NCBI RefSeq assembly: GCF_035918155.1
Contig: NZ_CP109327.1
Coordinates: forward strand, 2,852,001-2,916,000
Length of the DNA stretch: 64,000 bases
From: Streptomyces sp. NBC_01591
GTDB taxonomy: Bacteria > Actinomycetota > Actinomycetes > Streptomycetales > Streptomycetaceae
Direction: 5' to 3'
Part shown: piece by piece, positions 52,246 to 60,582 of the stretch
How positions within the stretch are numbered: position 1 is the first letter of the stretch
How the letters are laid out: each line of letters begins with the position of its first letter
Notes under the pieces: model-generated
The model's database searches: none
What the model was told of the DNA's origin: nothing
The model's input: the letters and a program-made list of their open reading frames with translations, nothing else
Translations under genes and position numbers: made by a program

Positions 52246-54723
52246 TCAGCCCTTCCCCCGGCTCCCCCCGTAGAGGGCCGCGTTGACTCTTATGGCTCGC
52301 GCGAGGGCGAAGGGAGCACCAAATGAGACGGCCGTCTCCGTCTCTTGGCGTGCCAGGTCTTTGGCGTCCTCTGCCCGGCCGGTTTCGATGAGTGCCAGGG
52401 CGATGTGATGCCACGAGCCGGTGATGTGCAGCCCCAGTCGCCCACTGGAGGTCAGGCGGCGGCTGCGGCGCCACTCTTCCAGCGCCTCATCAAAGAGACC
52501 CAGTTCGGCGCAGAGGCGTGCGCGGGCATCGGCGAGTGGCGCGAAGTACAGGTGGTCCGGCACTCGGTCGGGCAACACGTTGCTCTTCAGCGTTTGCACA
52601 GCTGCTGGCCTATCCCCCCGATCCAGTTGGACATGGCCGAGAACTGCTGCAGCAAGGGGGGCGGCAGGGCTGGTCGGCCAGGCTTCTGTCCGCGTGTCGA
52701 GAACGGCCCGTGCGCGCTGTTCCGCGTCGGCCAGGCAGCCCTGGCCGTAGGCCAGCATGGCCTGCAGCGCGACGGTATCCGGGTGGTGGATGGGAGCGTC
52801 GAGCTCAAGGACATGGGGTAACGCCTCGACGAGCAGGGTGTGCGCCTCGGTGAGGCGCCCCGCGGCAGCCAGTCCACAGACGGTGATGTGTACCGCAGGA
52901 ACGCCAACGACCTCGTCGCTTGCTGACTCGATCAAGTGTCTGGTGTCTCTGGTGCGCAGTGTGATGCTCTCCGCAGTGGCGTCGAGGTCCTGTTCCACCG
53001 CCAGACGTAGCGCCCACAGAAGTGATGTGTCCGGCCCTGGGCCGGCCCGATCGAGTTGTCTGGCAGTAACGAGGTCACGGATGGCAGAGCGGCTTTCCAC
53101 AGGGCCCAGCGTCAGCAGTGCTGTCACCGCATCCAGCCGGGCGCGCAGGCGGTCGTCCAGGCTCGGTGTCCATGACGAGAGTTCGTCGAGCAGCGCAAAG
53201 GCAGCCGGATGCCGGCCCTGCCGGGCCAGGGCCAGCGCATAGTGAATGCCGGTGGTGACCCAGGCCTCAGGAGTGGGTGCCTGGGTCATCGCTTGATGCA
53301 GATGATGTGGTGCCTCAGCACTGCCGGCCGCCAGCTCCGCAGCCCCGAGTTCCGCGAGCACGTCGTACTCCCTTGTCCCTGGAGCCTTTTCCCGCAGGAG
53401 ACGGCGGAGAAGTCTGACTGATTGGCCCGGGTGACCTTGGCCCATGGCTTCGCGGGCGGCGCTGCGAAGGATGGACGCGGTCCATGGATCACCGAGAGGG
53501 AGGACGTGCAGCAAGTGACGGCTGATCTCCAGCGGGGGAGCCTTTCGGATGCCGAGGACTCGTGCGGCGGCCCTGTGCCCCCGTTCTCGCGCTTCCTGCG
53601 GTATCAACTCGGCGATGGCCTTGCCCAGCAACGGCTGCGCCAGACACACCTGGCCCGCGTCGCGCAGCATGCCTGCGGCAAGGGCTTCATCTATGGCTTG
53701 CGACGCCGCCCCTGACTCCAAGCCCGAAGCTTCGGCGGCTTCGTCGAGAGTCGCCCCCTCATCGTTGAAGAGTGACGCCGTTTCGACGAGGCGCAGTGCC
53801 TCTGGAGACAGGGAGTGGAGTCTGAGACGAGTCCGCCGTATGACGGTCCGTGGCAGTGTCGCGCGCAGACGCGAGATGTCCGAAGCCGCGGGAACCCTTC
53901 CATCCCGCGCAGCTTGTGCGCACAGTTCCTGCAGCAGGAACGGGTTGCCACGTGTCATCAAATGGCAGGCCGAGACGAACTCATCATCCGCCGGCGCCGC
54001 CCAGTGAGCCCCCACCACGCGCGCGGTAGCAGTCAAGGACAAAGGGGCCAGCCACAGCGGCACGGTGGAATCCAACCCGGCCATCAGGTCCGCCGTACGG
54101 CCGGCAGTTGTTCCTGTGTGACGCGCATCGGTCACAACCGCAAGCAGGACCGACCGGTCGTCCAGCCGATTGGCAAGGTGAGCCAGGAACTGGAGAGAGA
54201 GGTCGTCTGCCCACTGCATGTCGTCGACCAGCAGGACAAGCGGAGAACGTGCGGCCAGACGGAGGGCAAGACGGCACAGTAGTTTTATCCCGGCAGCTGC
54301 CGCCGGCCCTGAATCGCCGCCGCCCAGGCCCATCACTGTGGTAATTTTCCCGACGCTTCCGCTGAGAGCAGCAAGAAGCTCGCTTCCTCCGACGGGGACC
54401 ATGCCGCCTGGAGCAGTGCTGTTCTCGGTTGCCGCCCTCTCTCCCCCCTCCCGCTCCTCGTTCTCGAAGAGTTCCTCGAAGAGCTGGAGGCAGACCCCGT
54501 AAGGCACGTCATGCTCCGCCGCGCTGCCTCGAGCCGAGAGCACACGCATCCCGGCACCCTGGGCCTTCTTCCGTACAGCGTTGAGAAGCAACGACCGGCC
54601 GACTCCTGGGTCACCTTCGATCACCACCACCCGCCCGCGCCCCGCCGAGGCATCCGCAAGCGCCAACTCGATTTGTTCTACTTCTCTTTCTCTCTCGAGG
54701 AGGTCGGCCCCCATGTTGTGCAC
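52246..54723 (-). CDS. LAL-type AAA/TPR regulator lacking its LuxR DNA-binding domain
   Basis: 825 residues from GTG 54723 (or ATG 54714). AAA part: Walker A VVVIEGDPGVGRSLLLNAV, Walker B LVLLVDDMQWADDLS, sensor region LMTRGNPFLLQELC. A long helical-repeat region follows. LAL regulators normally reach 900 or more residues and end in a LuxR HTH; this one stops after FGAPFALARAIRVNAALYGGSRGKG, so about 100 or more residues and the HTH are gone. A 62-residue stand-alone LuxR HTH is encoded divergently 350 bp away and could replace it, or the gene is simply truncated. First gene of the operon. Confidence 0.8.
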   Translation of the reverse strand: MHNMGADLLEREREVEQIELALADASAGRGRVVVIEGDPGVGRSLLLNAVRKKAQGAGMRVLSARGSAAEHDVPYGVCLQLFEELFENEEREGGERAATENSTAPGGMVPVGGSELLAALSGSVGKITTVMGLGGGDSGPAAAAGIKLLCRLALRLAARSPLVLLVDDMQWADDLSLQFLAHLANRLDDRSVLLAVVTDARHTGTTAGRTADLMAGLDSTVPLWLAPLSLTATARVVGAHWAAPADDEFVSACHLMTRGNPFLLQELCAQAARDGRVPAASDISRLRATLPRTVIRRTRLRLHSLSPEALRLVETASLFNDEGATLDEAAEASGLESGAASQAIDEALAAGMLRDAGQVCLAQPLLGKAIAELIPQEARERGHRAAARVLGIRKAPPLEISRHLLHVLPLGDPWTASILRSAAREAMGQGHPGQSVRLLRRLLREKAPGTREYDVLAELGAAELAAGSAEAPHHLHQAMTQAPTPEAWVTTGIHYALALARQGRHPAAFALLDELSSWTPSLDDRLRARLDAVTALLTLGPVESRSAIRDLVTARQLDRAGPGPDTSLLWALRLAVEQDLDATAESITLRTRDTRHLIESASDEVVGVPAVHITVCGLAAAGRLTEAHTLLVEALPHVLELDAPIHHPDTVALQAMLAYGQGCLADAEQRARAVLDTRTEAWPTSPAAPLAAAVLGHVQLDRGDRPAAVQTLKSNVLPDRVPDHLYFAPLADARARLCAELGLFDEALEEWRRSRRLTSSGRLGLHITGSWHHIALALIETGRAEDAKDLARQETETAVSFGAPFALARAIRVNAALYGGSRGKG

Positions 54724-55072
54724 ACATCCCCCTGCTAGAGCTCCGGTTGATGATCATTTTGCATGTGGGGCGCGGCGTACCCCGGACTGTTTGCTCATGC
54801 ATCAACAAGAACGCCCACATCGCATATAGAGGCATATATCTGGCGTTGCGGCATTTAAAGAACCCTGGGTTCGGTACAAACCGGCCCCGGGCCCCCGGGG
54901 TGGACCGGGGGTTCCTCCGGCGCGGAATCGTGTCAATGAAGTAAGGATCTTGTGCGACCGCAACTTCGCAGCCCGGGCCATGGAGATCCAGGGCCCACTG
55001 ATACCGGAGAGGCCGATCACGTTGACCACGCCCATTGCAGTGCATGGTGGTGCTACCCGTCAGGAAGACACC
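54724..55072. promoter_or_regulatory. Divergent regulatory region
   Basis: About 350 bp between the LAL gene and the stand-alone HTH gene, with an A+T-rich centre. It contains a direct repeat GCATATA (about 54823 and 54832) and a CCCCGGGCCCCCGGGG hairpin near 54885. No support for a gene. Confidence 0.45.
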
Positions 55073-55261
55073 ATGCGGCTCAGCAGACGCCAGGCTGAGA
55101 TCGTCGCTCTCATCGCGGAGGGGTACTCCGGAAAGGAGATAGCCCGAACCCTTCGGATGTCGCCCAAGACCGTGGAATCTCACATGCAGCGTCTCTTCGA
55201 CCGCTACGGGGTACGCAACCGTGCAGGCATCGTCGCCAAGTGGCTCATGAGCTGCGCGTAG
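55073..55261 (+). CDS. Stand-alone LuxR-type helix-turn-helix protein
   Basis: 62 residues from ATG 55073, with AGGAAG five bases upstream; a GTG at 54950 would add 41 residues without recognisable content. Essentially only the HTH: LSRRQAEIVALIAEGYSGKEIARTLRMSPKTVESHMQRLFDRYGVRNRAGIV. GerE-like minimal regulators are known. Its divergent position beside a LAL protein lacking exactly this domain makes a two-piece regulator an attractive but unproven idea. Confidence 0.8.
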   Translation: MRLSRRQAEIVALIAEGYSGKEIARTLRMSPKTVESHMQRLFDRYGVRNRAGIVAKWLMSCA

Positions 55262-55316
55262 GCAGCCGGCGTCGGATGGGCGGATACCCCCCGCCTGTCC
55301 GGCGCTCCCCCACCGC

Positions 55317-56498
55317 TCACGGCAGACGCGATCCCTCGGGCCCACTCGTCACAGCGCACTCTCCTGTCACTTTCAACAGTTCAGCCAGCCGGCTGTACGC
55401 CGTATCCCAACCCCACTCCCTGCGCACCCACTCCCTTCCTTTCGCGCCCATCCGACTCGCGCTTTCGGCGTCGCTCAGCAGCGCGGTGAGTCGGTCGGCG
55501 ACGCCTCGCGGCTCGTTGCCATCCACGACGAATCCGCTCTCCCCGTCCTGTACCGCGTCGGGGGCTCCTCCCGATTCACCCACTACCACGGGCAGCCCTG
55601 CTGCAGCAGCTTCGAGGAAGACGATCCCAAGGCCCTCCACCTCCATGCCCGCGCGGCGGGTACGGCACGGCATTGCGAATACCTGTGCGGCCGCGTAAAA
55701 GTCGGGCATTTCCTCATGAGGATGCCCGCCCGCGAAGATCACGCTTCCCGTCAGGCCCTGTTTGGCCGCGAGCCGACGCAGAGCTCCTTCGTACGGCCCC
55801 GTGCCGACCAGCAGCAGGACAGCATCAGGCACGCTTTGCCTCACGAGTCGCAGTGCGTGGATCAACGTGTCCTGCCCCTTACGAGGAATGAGGCGGGCCG
55901 CACAGAGCACGACGGGGGCCGTACCAAGCCTGTATCGGTCACGGACCCGGGCTGCGCCTTCGCCGGAACAGCGGAACACATCAGGATCCACGCCGGGCGC
56001 AAGCCGGGACATGCGTGCCGCCGACTTCGGCCCGATGGCAGAAGCGATGCGCTGCCGGGTGTAGGACCCCAAATAGGTGACAGAGTCGGTCTGTGCGCCG
56101 ATGCGGTGCAATAGTGCCCGGGCCCCGGGAGTGCGCGCCCACCAGACCTCGTGCCCATGAGTGGTGGCGACGAGCCGCTCCACGGCTGTGCGTCGCCGCA
56201 GTTCTCCAGCCATCAGCCCCAGCGGGGCCGCAGCACCGAACCAGACGCTGTCGCAGTCCAACTCCTGTGCCAGCCTCGCGGCGCGTGCAGTTACCCGGGG
56301 GGTCGGCAGCAGCATGTGGGTGCGGTCCCGCACCACCGGAAACGGTAGCCCTGCGTCGTAGGAACGGTCACCCGGGCTGCTGGAGGTGTAGACGGCAACA
56401 CGGTCAGGCGGGAACCGTGCGGCCATGGCGTGCACGAAGGTTTCGATGCCGCCCTGACGGGGCGGGAAATCATTGGTGACGATCAGGGTTCGTGGCAT
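55317..56498 (-). CDS. GT4 glycosyltransferase (PimB'-like)
   Basis: 393 residues. GT-B retaining glycosyltransferase with TNDFPPRQGGIETFVHAMA at the N-terminus, THGHEVWWARTPGARALLHRIGAQTDSVTYLGSYT, LAPGVDPDVFR, nucleotide-binding VVLCAARLIPRKGQDTLIHAL and acidic motif EVEGLGIVFLEAAAAGLPVVVGESGGAPDAV. The pattern is close to GDP-mannose-dependent phosphatidylinositol mannosyltransferase PimB', but an acceptor other than phosphoinositide is possible in this accessory setting. The FkbM and GT87 genes follow in the same direction upstream of it. Confidence 0.85.
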   Translation of the reverse strand: MPRTLIVTNDFPPRQGGIETFVHAMAARFPPDRVAVYTSSSPGDRSYDAGLPFPVVRDRTHMLLPTPRVTARAARLAQELDCDSVWFGAAAPLGLMAGELRRRTAVERLVATTHGHEVWWARTPGARALLHRIGAQTDSVTYLGSYTRQRIASAIGPKSAARMSRLAPGVDPDVFRCSGEGAARVRDRYRLGTAPVVLCAARLIPRKGQDTLIHALRLVRQSVPDAVLLLVGTGPYEGALRRLAAKQGLTGSVIFAGGHPHEEMPDFYAAAQVFAMPCRTRRAGMEVEGLGIVFLEAAAAGLPVVVGESGGAPDAVQDGESGFVVDGNEPRGVADRLTALLSDAESASRMGAKGREWVRREWGWDTAYSRLAELLKVTGECAVTSGPEGSRLP

Positions 56499-56505
56499 GT
56501 GTGGG

Positions 56506-57282
56506 TCAGCTCTCCAGCGGTTTTACGGTGAACAGATAGTTGCGGTGCGCGGAGGTGACCTGGTCTACGGGGCGCCACTTGCCTTCTCGCCACAGGAACA
56601 TTCCATAGCCGGCGTATCGCAGCCGATCAGCCAGTTCGTCGGCGCGCGCGTTGTACTTCGCCAGGTGACGCTCTTCGATCTCCAGCAGAAGAGTGGGCCG
56701 GTCACGCAGTAAGGTCTCTTCCGCTCCTGCCAGCACCAAGGGTTCCGCGCCTTCGACGTCGGCCTTGATGAAGTCCACTCGATGCAGCGCAGAGACCGCG
56801 ACCATCTCGTCCACGGTGCTCAGCCGCACGTTCAGCCGGATTTCTTTGGCGAACTCAGCGTTGGGCCCGAGCCCCTGGGCTCCGTCAGTCACGAAGGCGC
56901 GGCCGTGCACTGGCAACCATCGGCGGTAGGGCAGGCTCATGACTGCCTGCTCCTTGGGACACATGCTCAACGCGAGCTGGTGGGCGTGTACGTTCGTGCA
57001 GCCGAGCAGTCGGATTCCGGTTCTGAGCACGCGATGGGCTCCCGGCAATGGCTCGAAGCTGTGCACACTGCCTTTCGGCCCCGTGACCTGGGAGAGGGCG
57101 TAGGTGTAGAGCCCGTACTCGGCACCGATGTCCAGACAGACGTCCCCCTCCCCGATCACTTTGTGCAGGCCGTCGATCTCCGACTCGACAAAGGAGAATC
57201 GCCTGCTCAAAGCACGCAGTACCGCATATGTCCAAGTGACGAGGCACCCGGAGCGGTAGCGCGCGGCGGTTTTGCCAGTCAT
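56506..57282 (-). CDS. FkbM family methyltransferase
   Basis: 258 residues from ATG 57282, which overlaps the GT87 stop (ATGA). SAM-binding motif I EGDVCLDIGAEYGLYTYALSQVTGPKGSVHSFEPLPGAHRVL, then FIKADVEGAEPLVLAGAEETLLRDRPTLLLEIEERH, the FkbM signature. O-methylates a sugar or other small molecule. Followed 7 nt later by the GT4 gene; the three genes look like a small glycan-modification operon. Confidence 0.88.
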   Translation of the reverse strand: MTGKTAARYRSGCLVTWTYAVLRALSRRFSFVESEIDGLHKVIGEGDVCLDIGAEYGLYTYALSQVTGPKGSVHSFEPLPGAHRVLRTGIRLLGCTNVHAHQLALSMCPKEQAVMSLPYRRWLPVHGRAFVTDGAQGLGPNAEFAKEIRLNVRLSTVDEMVAVSALHRVDFIKADVEGAEPLVLAGAEETLLRDRPTLLLEIEERHLAKYNARADELADRLRYAGYGMFLWREGKWRPVDQVTSAHRNYLFTVKPLES

Positions 57283-58654
57283 CCGCGCTCCCGTGTCGGC
57301 CGGGTGGCCGACGTGAGTCGGAACCAGCAGACCAGCACCAGCGGGTAGACGAGGTATCCGAACCGGGTGGCGGGAATCAGGCACATCGCAAGTGCAAGCC
57401 CCAGAGCCAGCCGGTCAGCGGCGGCAACCGTGGTACGCGGCGGCCGGACGACCAGCGAGGCGGCCACGCCGAGCGCAGACAGCACGAGAGCTGCCACCGC
57501 GAGCACGAAGCCCCCCGGAACGTGGGCCGTCAGGAGATAGCCGGGCAGGGGGCTGGTCGCGGGCGATCCTGTACCCCCTTCTCCGAGCGGGAAAAGCAGG
57601 ACATGTTCAGCGAAGGTATGCGGGGCCGCGAGTGCTATGGGCAGTACCGCGAGCACACTCACCGCGAAGGCCACGAGAGCGGCACGCACCGCGACGCGAC
57701 GCCCAGCGGTGACCAGGAGGAGCGCCAGGCCAACTGGCAGAAGCGGCCAGGCCGTCCACTTGAGTGCCGCCGCAGCACCCATGGCCAGCCCAGCCCCGAC
57801 GCCCGAACCGCCGCGTCCCGCGAGGGCCAGAGCCAGGCACATCAGACCGATCACCGGCAGATCAACACCGCCCACTGCAAGTGGCAGGGCCACGACCGGC
57901 GCAGCGGCGAGCCACAGCGCAGGCAAGACGCTGCCGGAAGGCGAGCCGCCGAGGACCCTCCAGGACACGGCACGACGGCCGGTCCTCCCTGCAGCCGTAC
58001 GCGCGGCCAGGAACATGGCACCGAGGAAGACAAGGCCGAACCAGAGCCTGGCATCCGCGAGGAAGCCCGTACCCAGTACGGCCCGCGGGAGTCCGAAGAG
58101 CGCCATCCCAGGCAGGTACGGGTTGTATTCCCACAGCGCGGCCGGGGCCGGCACATAGGGGCTTCCGGAGTCCAGCAGCAGCACCCCGGACTGCTCAACC
58201 ACCTGAACTTCGAGCTGGCGTGTCCCCGCTACGACCAGGAGAAGCAGCGGAGCCAGTACAGCCCCCACCACCGCGGCCACAGAGCTCGGCTTTGCCCAAG
58301 GGGCACTGGCCCGGTGGGACAGTATTGCCGCCGCACCGTATCCGACCGCGGCACAGCCCCCCATACCCGGTGCGGCAAGAGGTCTGTCAGCAGGGAGAGC
58401 AGCGTCGCAAACAACATGCATGCCAACCAGCAGAGCGTCTCCGCCTGAGCGGGTATGCGCAGGCTCTGCGAGGACTTCGTGCTACGCGGACTCCGGTCAG
58501 GGTCTTGCTTTGACTTGCGGGCAGCCCCGGGCGCAGCGAGGTCCTCAACTGCCGCGGTCACCCGCGCAGAAGCAAGCCGCACTGGTTCAGACACAGAAGC
58601 AGTTGCCCGGTCAGGTCCGGTCGAGTCGAACAACACCTGCCGCAGCCCGTGCAT
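57279..58654 (-). pseudogene. GT87-type polyprenyl-phosphate mannosyltransferase-like gene with frameshift
   Basis: Start ATG 58654 (GGAGGG just upstream). The first frame gives a cytoplasmic region and a membrane helix TLCWLACMLFATLLSLL ending at PHRVWG. The remaining eight or so helices continue in another frame from CAAVGYGAAAILSHR, with YNPYLPGMALFGLPRA, VGGVDLPVIGLMCLALAL and ATRFGYLVYPLVLVCWF typical of GT87. The two frames join exactly at a run of six G (minus strand, 58362-58357): one more G would restore a protein of about 458 residues. It is either a real slippage mutation, phase variation, or a sequencing error. Confidence 0.7.
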
Positions 58655-58823
58655 CGATCCCTCCAGTCCTCTTGCGTTCCTGCTCAACAGTCTTCGCAAG
58701 AGGGCGGGGCGAATCGTCACACCGGGGTGTGGTTCTCGGAGTCACCCCTCAGTACCAGCCGGGGGCTTGGAGTCAACCCGTGCGGTGATGACCTCGCACG
58801 GGCCCCGCGCGACAATTTGGTAC

Positions 58824-59060
58824 ATGCATCCGTCGTCACTCCGGCCCACCGCCTGGCCGCGTTCAGCCCGCTATCCGTATGTCAGCGGTTGGCTGCTACT
58901 CGTACTGGCCGTCGCTGAAGTGCTGCAAGGGCGGATCACTTCCTTCACCGTGCTGGCCACGCTCGCCCTCGCTGTACTGCCTCTGCTGGAACGCCGACGC
59001 GAGCCACGTATCGGATTCCTGGTGCTAGCCGGGTCGACCGTAGGGCAGCCAGCCCGGCAC
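58824..59060 (+). pseudogene. Membrane protein fragment
   Basis: ATG 58824 (GACAAT box seven bases before) opens a frame with two likely helices: YVSGWLLLVLAVAEVLQG and FTVLATLALAVLPLLERRREPRIGFLVLAGSTVG. After about residue 75 the sequence loses coding character although the frame stays open to 59279. It looks like the N-terminus of a sensor or membrane protein cut off by rearrangement. Confidence 0.4.
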
Positions 59061-59116
59061 TACGGGATTTGGCCGTTCTGCCCCGCCTGGGCGGTGGTCA
59101 GGCCGTGCGGGGGTGA

Positions 59117-59150
59117 GCGGTCCGCCATCGCCGCAGCGATGGCGGACCGC
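59117..59150. terminator. Strong hairpin terminator
   Basis: 15-bp perfect arms (59117-59131 / 59136-59150) with a CGCA loop. It follows the minus-strand beta-propeller remnant. Confidence 0.75.
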
Positions 59151-59340
59151 CTCGTCGACTTCCAGGTGTCGGCCGCGGGTCGCCAGCGCGGCCACTCCCG
59201 TGGTCAGGTTCGGGGGGAGGTCGAAGCGCCACAGCTCACGCCCGGCGACCGGGTCGAAAGCGACGAGACGTGCCGGTGACGATGTCGATCTCCGCGACGA
59301 AGCCGTCCCCCGAGACGACGGTCAGAGGCCGCAAGACATT
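59151..59340 (-). pseudogene. PQQ-like beta-propeller protein remnant
   Basis: Minus-strand fragments in two frames: LTVVSGDGFVAEIDIVTG (about 59325-59270), then after a shift RLVAFDPVAGRELWRFDLPPNLTTGVAALATRG (about 59268-59170), the strand pattern of a PQQ/WD-like propeller blade. No start, and frameshifted. Remnant next to the tRNA cluster. Confidence 0.45.
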
Positions 59341-59561
59341 CGGCGCGTTGTGCTGCGTGTCACACTGAGGGGCCATGGGCTCATCGTGAGATCATCGCCA
59401 TGAACTCAAACCCGCGTTTCGCCTAAAACCCCAGGTCAAGGGGGTTAGGACCCGGTGAGCCAGGCCAGGAGCGCCCGCCCCGCGTCGCCGACGAGAAGCG
59501 AACGCCACACGCGAAAACAACCCTCCAGCCGCGTTTTCGCAGGTCAGAACGTTTTTCTTGG

Positions 59562-59635
59562 TGGGGCGGGTGGGACTCGAACCCACGGCCGACGGATTAT
59601 GAGTCCGCTGCTCTAACCGGCTGAGCTACCGCCCC
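59562..59635 (-). tRNA. tRNA with CAT anticodon (Met or lysidine-type Ile2)
   Basis: 74 nt, 5' end at 59635. Acceptor GGGGCGG pairs with CCGCCCC; D-arm GCTCAGCCGGTTAGAGC; anticodon stem-loop GCGGA-CTCATAA-TCCGT; T-arm GTGGG-TTCGAGT-CCCAC; discriminator A followed by an encoded CCA. CAT could be elongator Met or Ile2. The first base pair is G-C, so it is not the usual initiator with an unpaired first base. Its 3' flank is repeated at 48.1 kb. Confidence 0.92.
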
Positions 59636-59834
59636 TTTTCGGCGTGGCGCGTACAAGTGTGCGTGCCGTCTGCCGCAGCATAGCCGGTCATACGATCTCT
59701 CGCTCCGGATGGTCGGCTTCGCCTGACCATGAAGACCGCGCCGTCGGCCGTCCGGTTCCGGATGGAGCGAAGTGCACGCGAAAGAGTCACATGCGCCCCA
59801 CACGCACCACGGTGACGACCGTCGGCGAGCACAC

Positions 59835-59858
59835 GAAAAAAGGACCCCGAAGGGTCCT
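59835..59858 (-). terminator. Rho-independent terminator of the tRNA-Asn pair
   Basis: AGGACCC-CGAA-GGGTCCT (59841-59858) followed on the minus strand by six T (59840-59835), directly downstream of the second tRNA-Asn. Confidence 0.85.
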
Positions 59859-59869
59859 CTTCCGTTCCG

Positions 59870-59942
59870 CTCCCCCGACTGGACTCGAACCAGTAACCCT
59901 CCGGTTAACAGCCGAATGCTCTGCCAATTGAGCTACAGGGGA
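59870..59942 (-). tRNA. tRNA-Asn(GTT), second copy
   Basis: 73 nt, acceptor TCCCCTG / CGGGGGA, anticodon loop CTGTTAA, T-arm TTCGAGT, discriminator G. It differs from the neighbouring copy only in the anticodon stem and variable-region bases. Separated from it by 5 nt; both probably come from one transcript. Confidence 0.95.
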
Positions 59943-59947
59943 TCGCG

Positions 59948-60020
59948 CTCCCCCGACTGGACTCGAACCAGTAACCTGCCGGTTAACAGCCGGCTGCTCT
60001 GCCAATTGAGCTACAGGGGA
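59948..60020 (-). tRNA. tRNA-Asn(GTT), first copy
   Basis: 73 nt, acceptor TCCCCTG / CGGGGGA, anticodon stem-loop GCCGG-CTGTTAA-CCGGC, T-arm CTGG-TTCGAGT-CCAG, discriminator G. Promoter-proximal member of the tandem Asn pair. Confidence 0.95.
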
Positions 60021-60213
60021 TTGCTGCGTATGCACCGAACCCTACCTGCCTGGCTGCTGCCGGGCGGCGCGCGTTCGCTGCGACACATACATTAGCGCAA
60101 GCAGGGGGGTGCTTTGCCAATCGGTATCCCCCGGGGTGATCTCCGGTGCCCGCGGGTAGGCGGGCAGCACACGTCGCACTGAGCGTCGCACTGAGCAAGG
60201 AAGGGTGGCAGCC

Positions 60214-60513
60214 ATGCGGTACCGGCTCACGTTCATCGCCGGACTGGCCCTCGGATACGTGATCGGGGCACGGGCCGGGCGCGAGCGCTACGAGCAGCTG
60301 AAGAAGTCCGCACGTCAGTTCGCCCAGAATCCGGCCGTGCGCAATACCGCCGAGTCTGCGGCCCAGAGCGGCCGTGAGCTGGCCGGCAAGGCGTACCACG
60401 CGGTGAGCGAGAAGGTCGGCGAGAAGGTCCCGGCCTCGGTGGCCGACCGGGTGCACTCGCTGCGGGACCGCGGCCGGAACGGCGAGGACGACTGGGGCAC
60501 CAGCAACACGTAG
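60214..60513 (+). CDS. Small YtxH-like membrane-associated protein
   Basis: 99 residues from ATG 60214 (AAGGAAGG at good spacing; a GTG at 60205 is less likely). One hydrophobic N-terminal helix with a small-residue motif, LTFIAGLALGYVIGARAGRERYEQ, followed by amphipathic helical repeats (SARQFAQNPAVRNTAESAAQSGRELAGKAYHAVSEKVGEKV). This is the YtxH pattern, of unknown biochemical function and often stress-linked. Confidence 0.75.
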   Translation: MRYRLTFIAGLALGYVIGARAGRERYEQLKKSARQFAQNPAVRNTAESAAQSGRELAGKAYHAVSEKVGEKVPASVADRVHSLRDRGRNGEDDWGTSNT

Positions 60514-60582
60514 CGATACCGCCCCCGCCACTGCCGCACCACCGGTACGGAAACGCTCCGGCGGTGCGGCAGAATCTTGGGT

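Noticed and set aside
45463..55261. A complete lasso-peptide cluster.
   Set aside because: No precursor or leader peptidase (B2) is seen, and the cyclase-like gene lacks its ATP-binding half and is frameshifted.
59117..59150. The 34-bp inverted repeat as an insertion-sequence end.
   Set aside because: Loop of four bases and adjacency to a gene remnant fit a terminator; no transposase or target duplication is visible.
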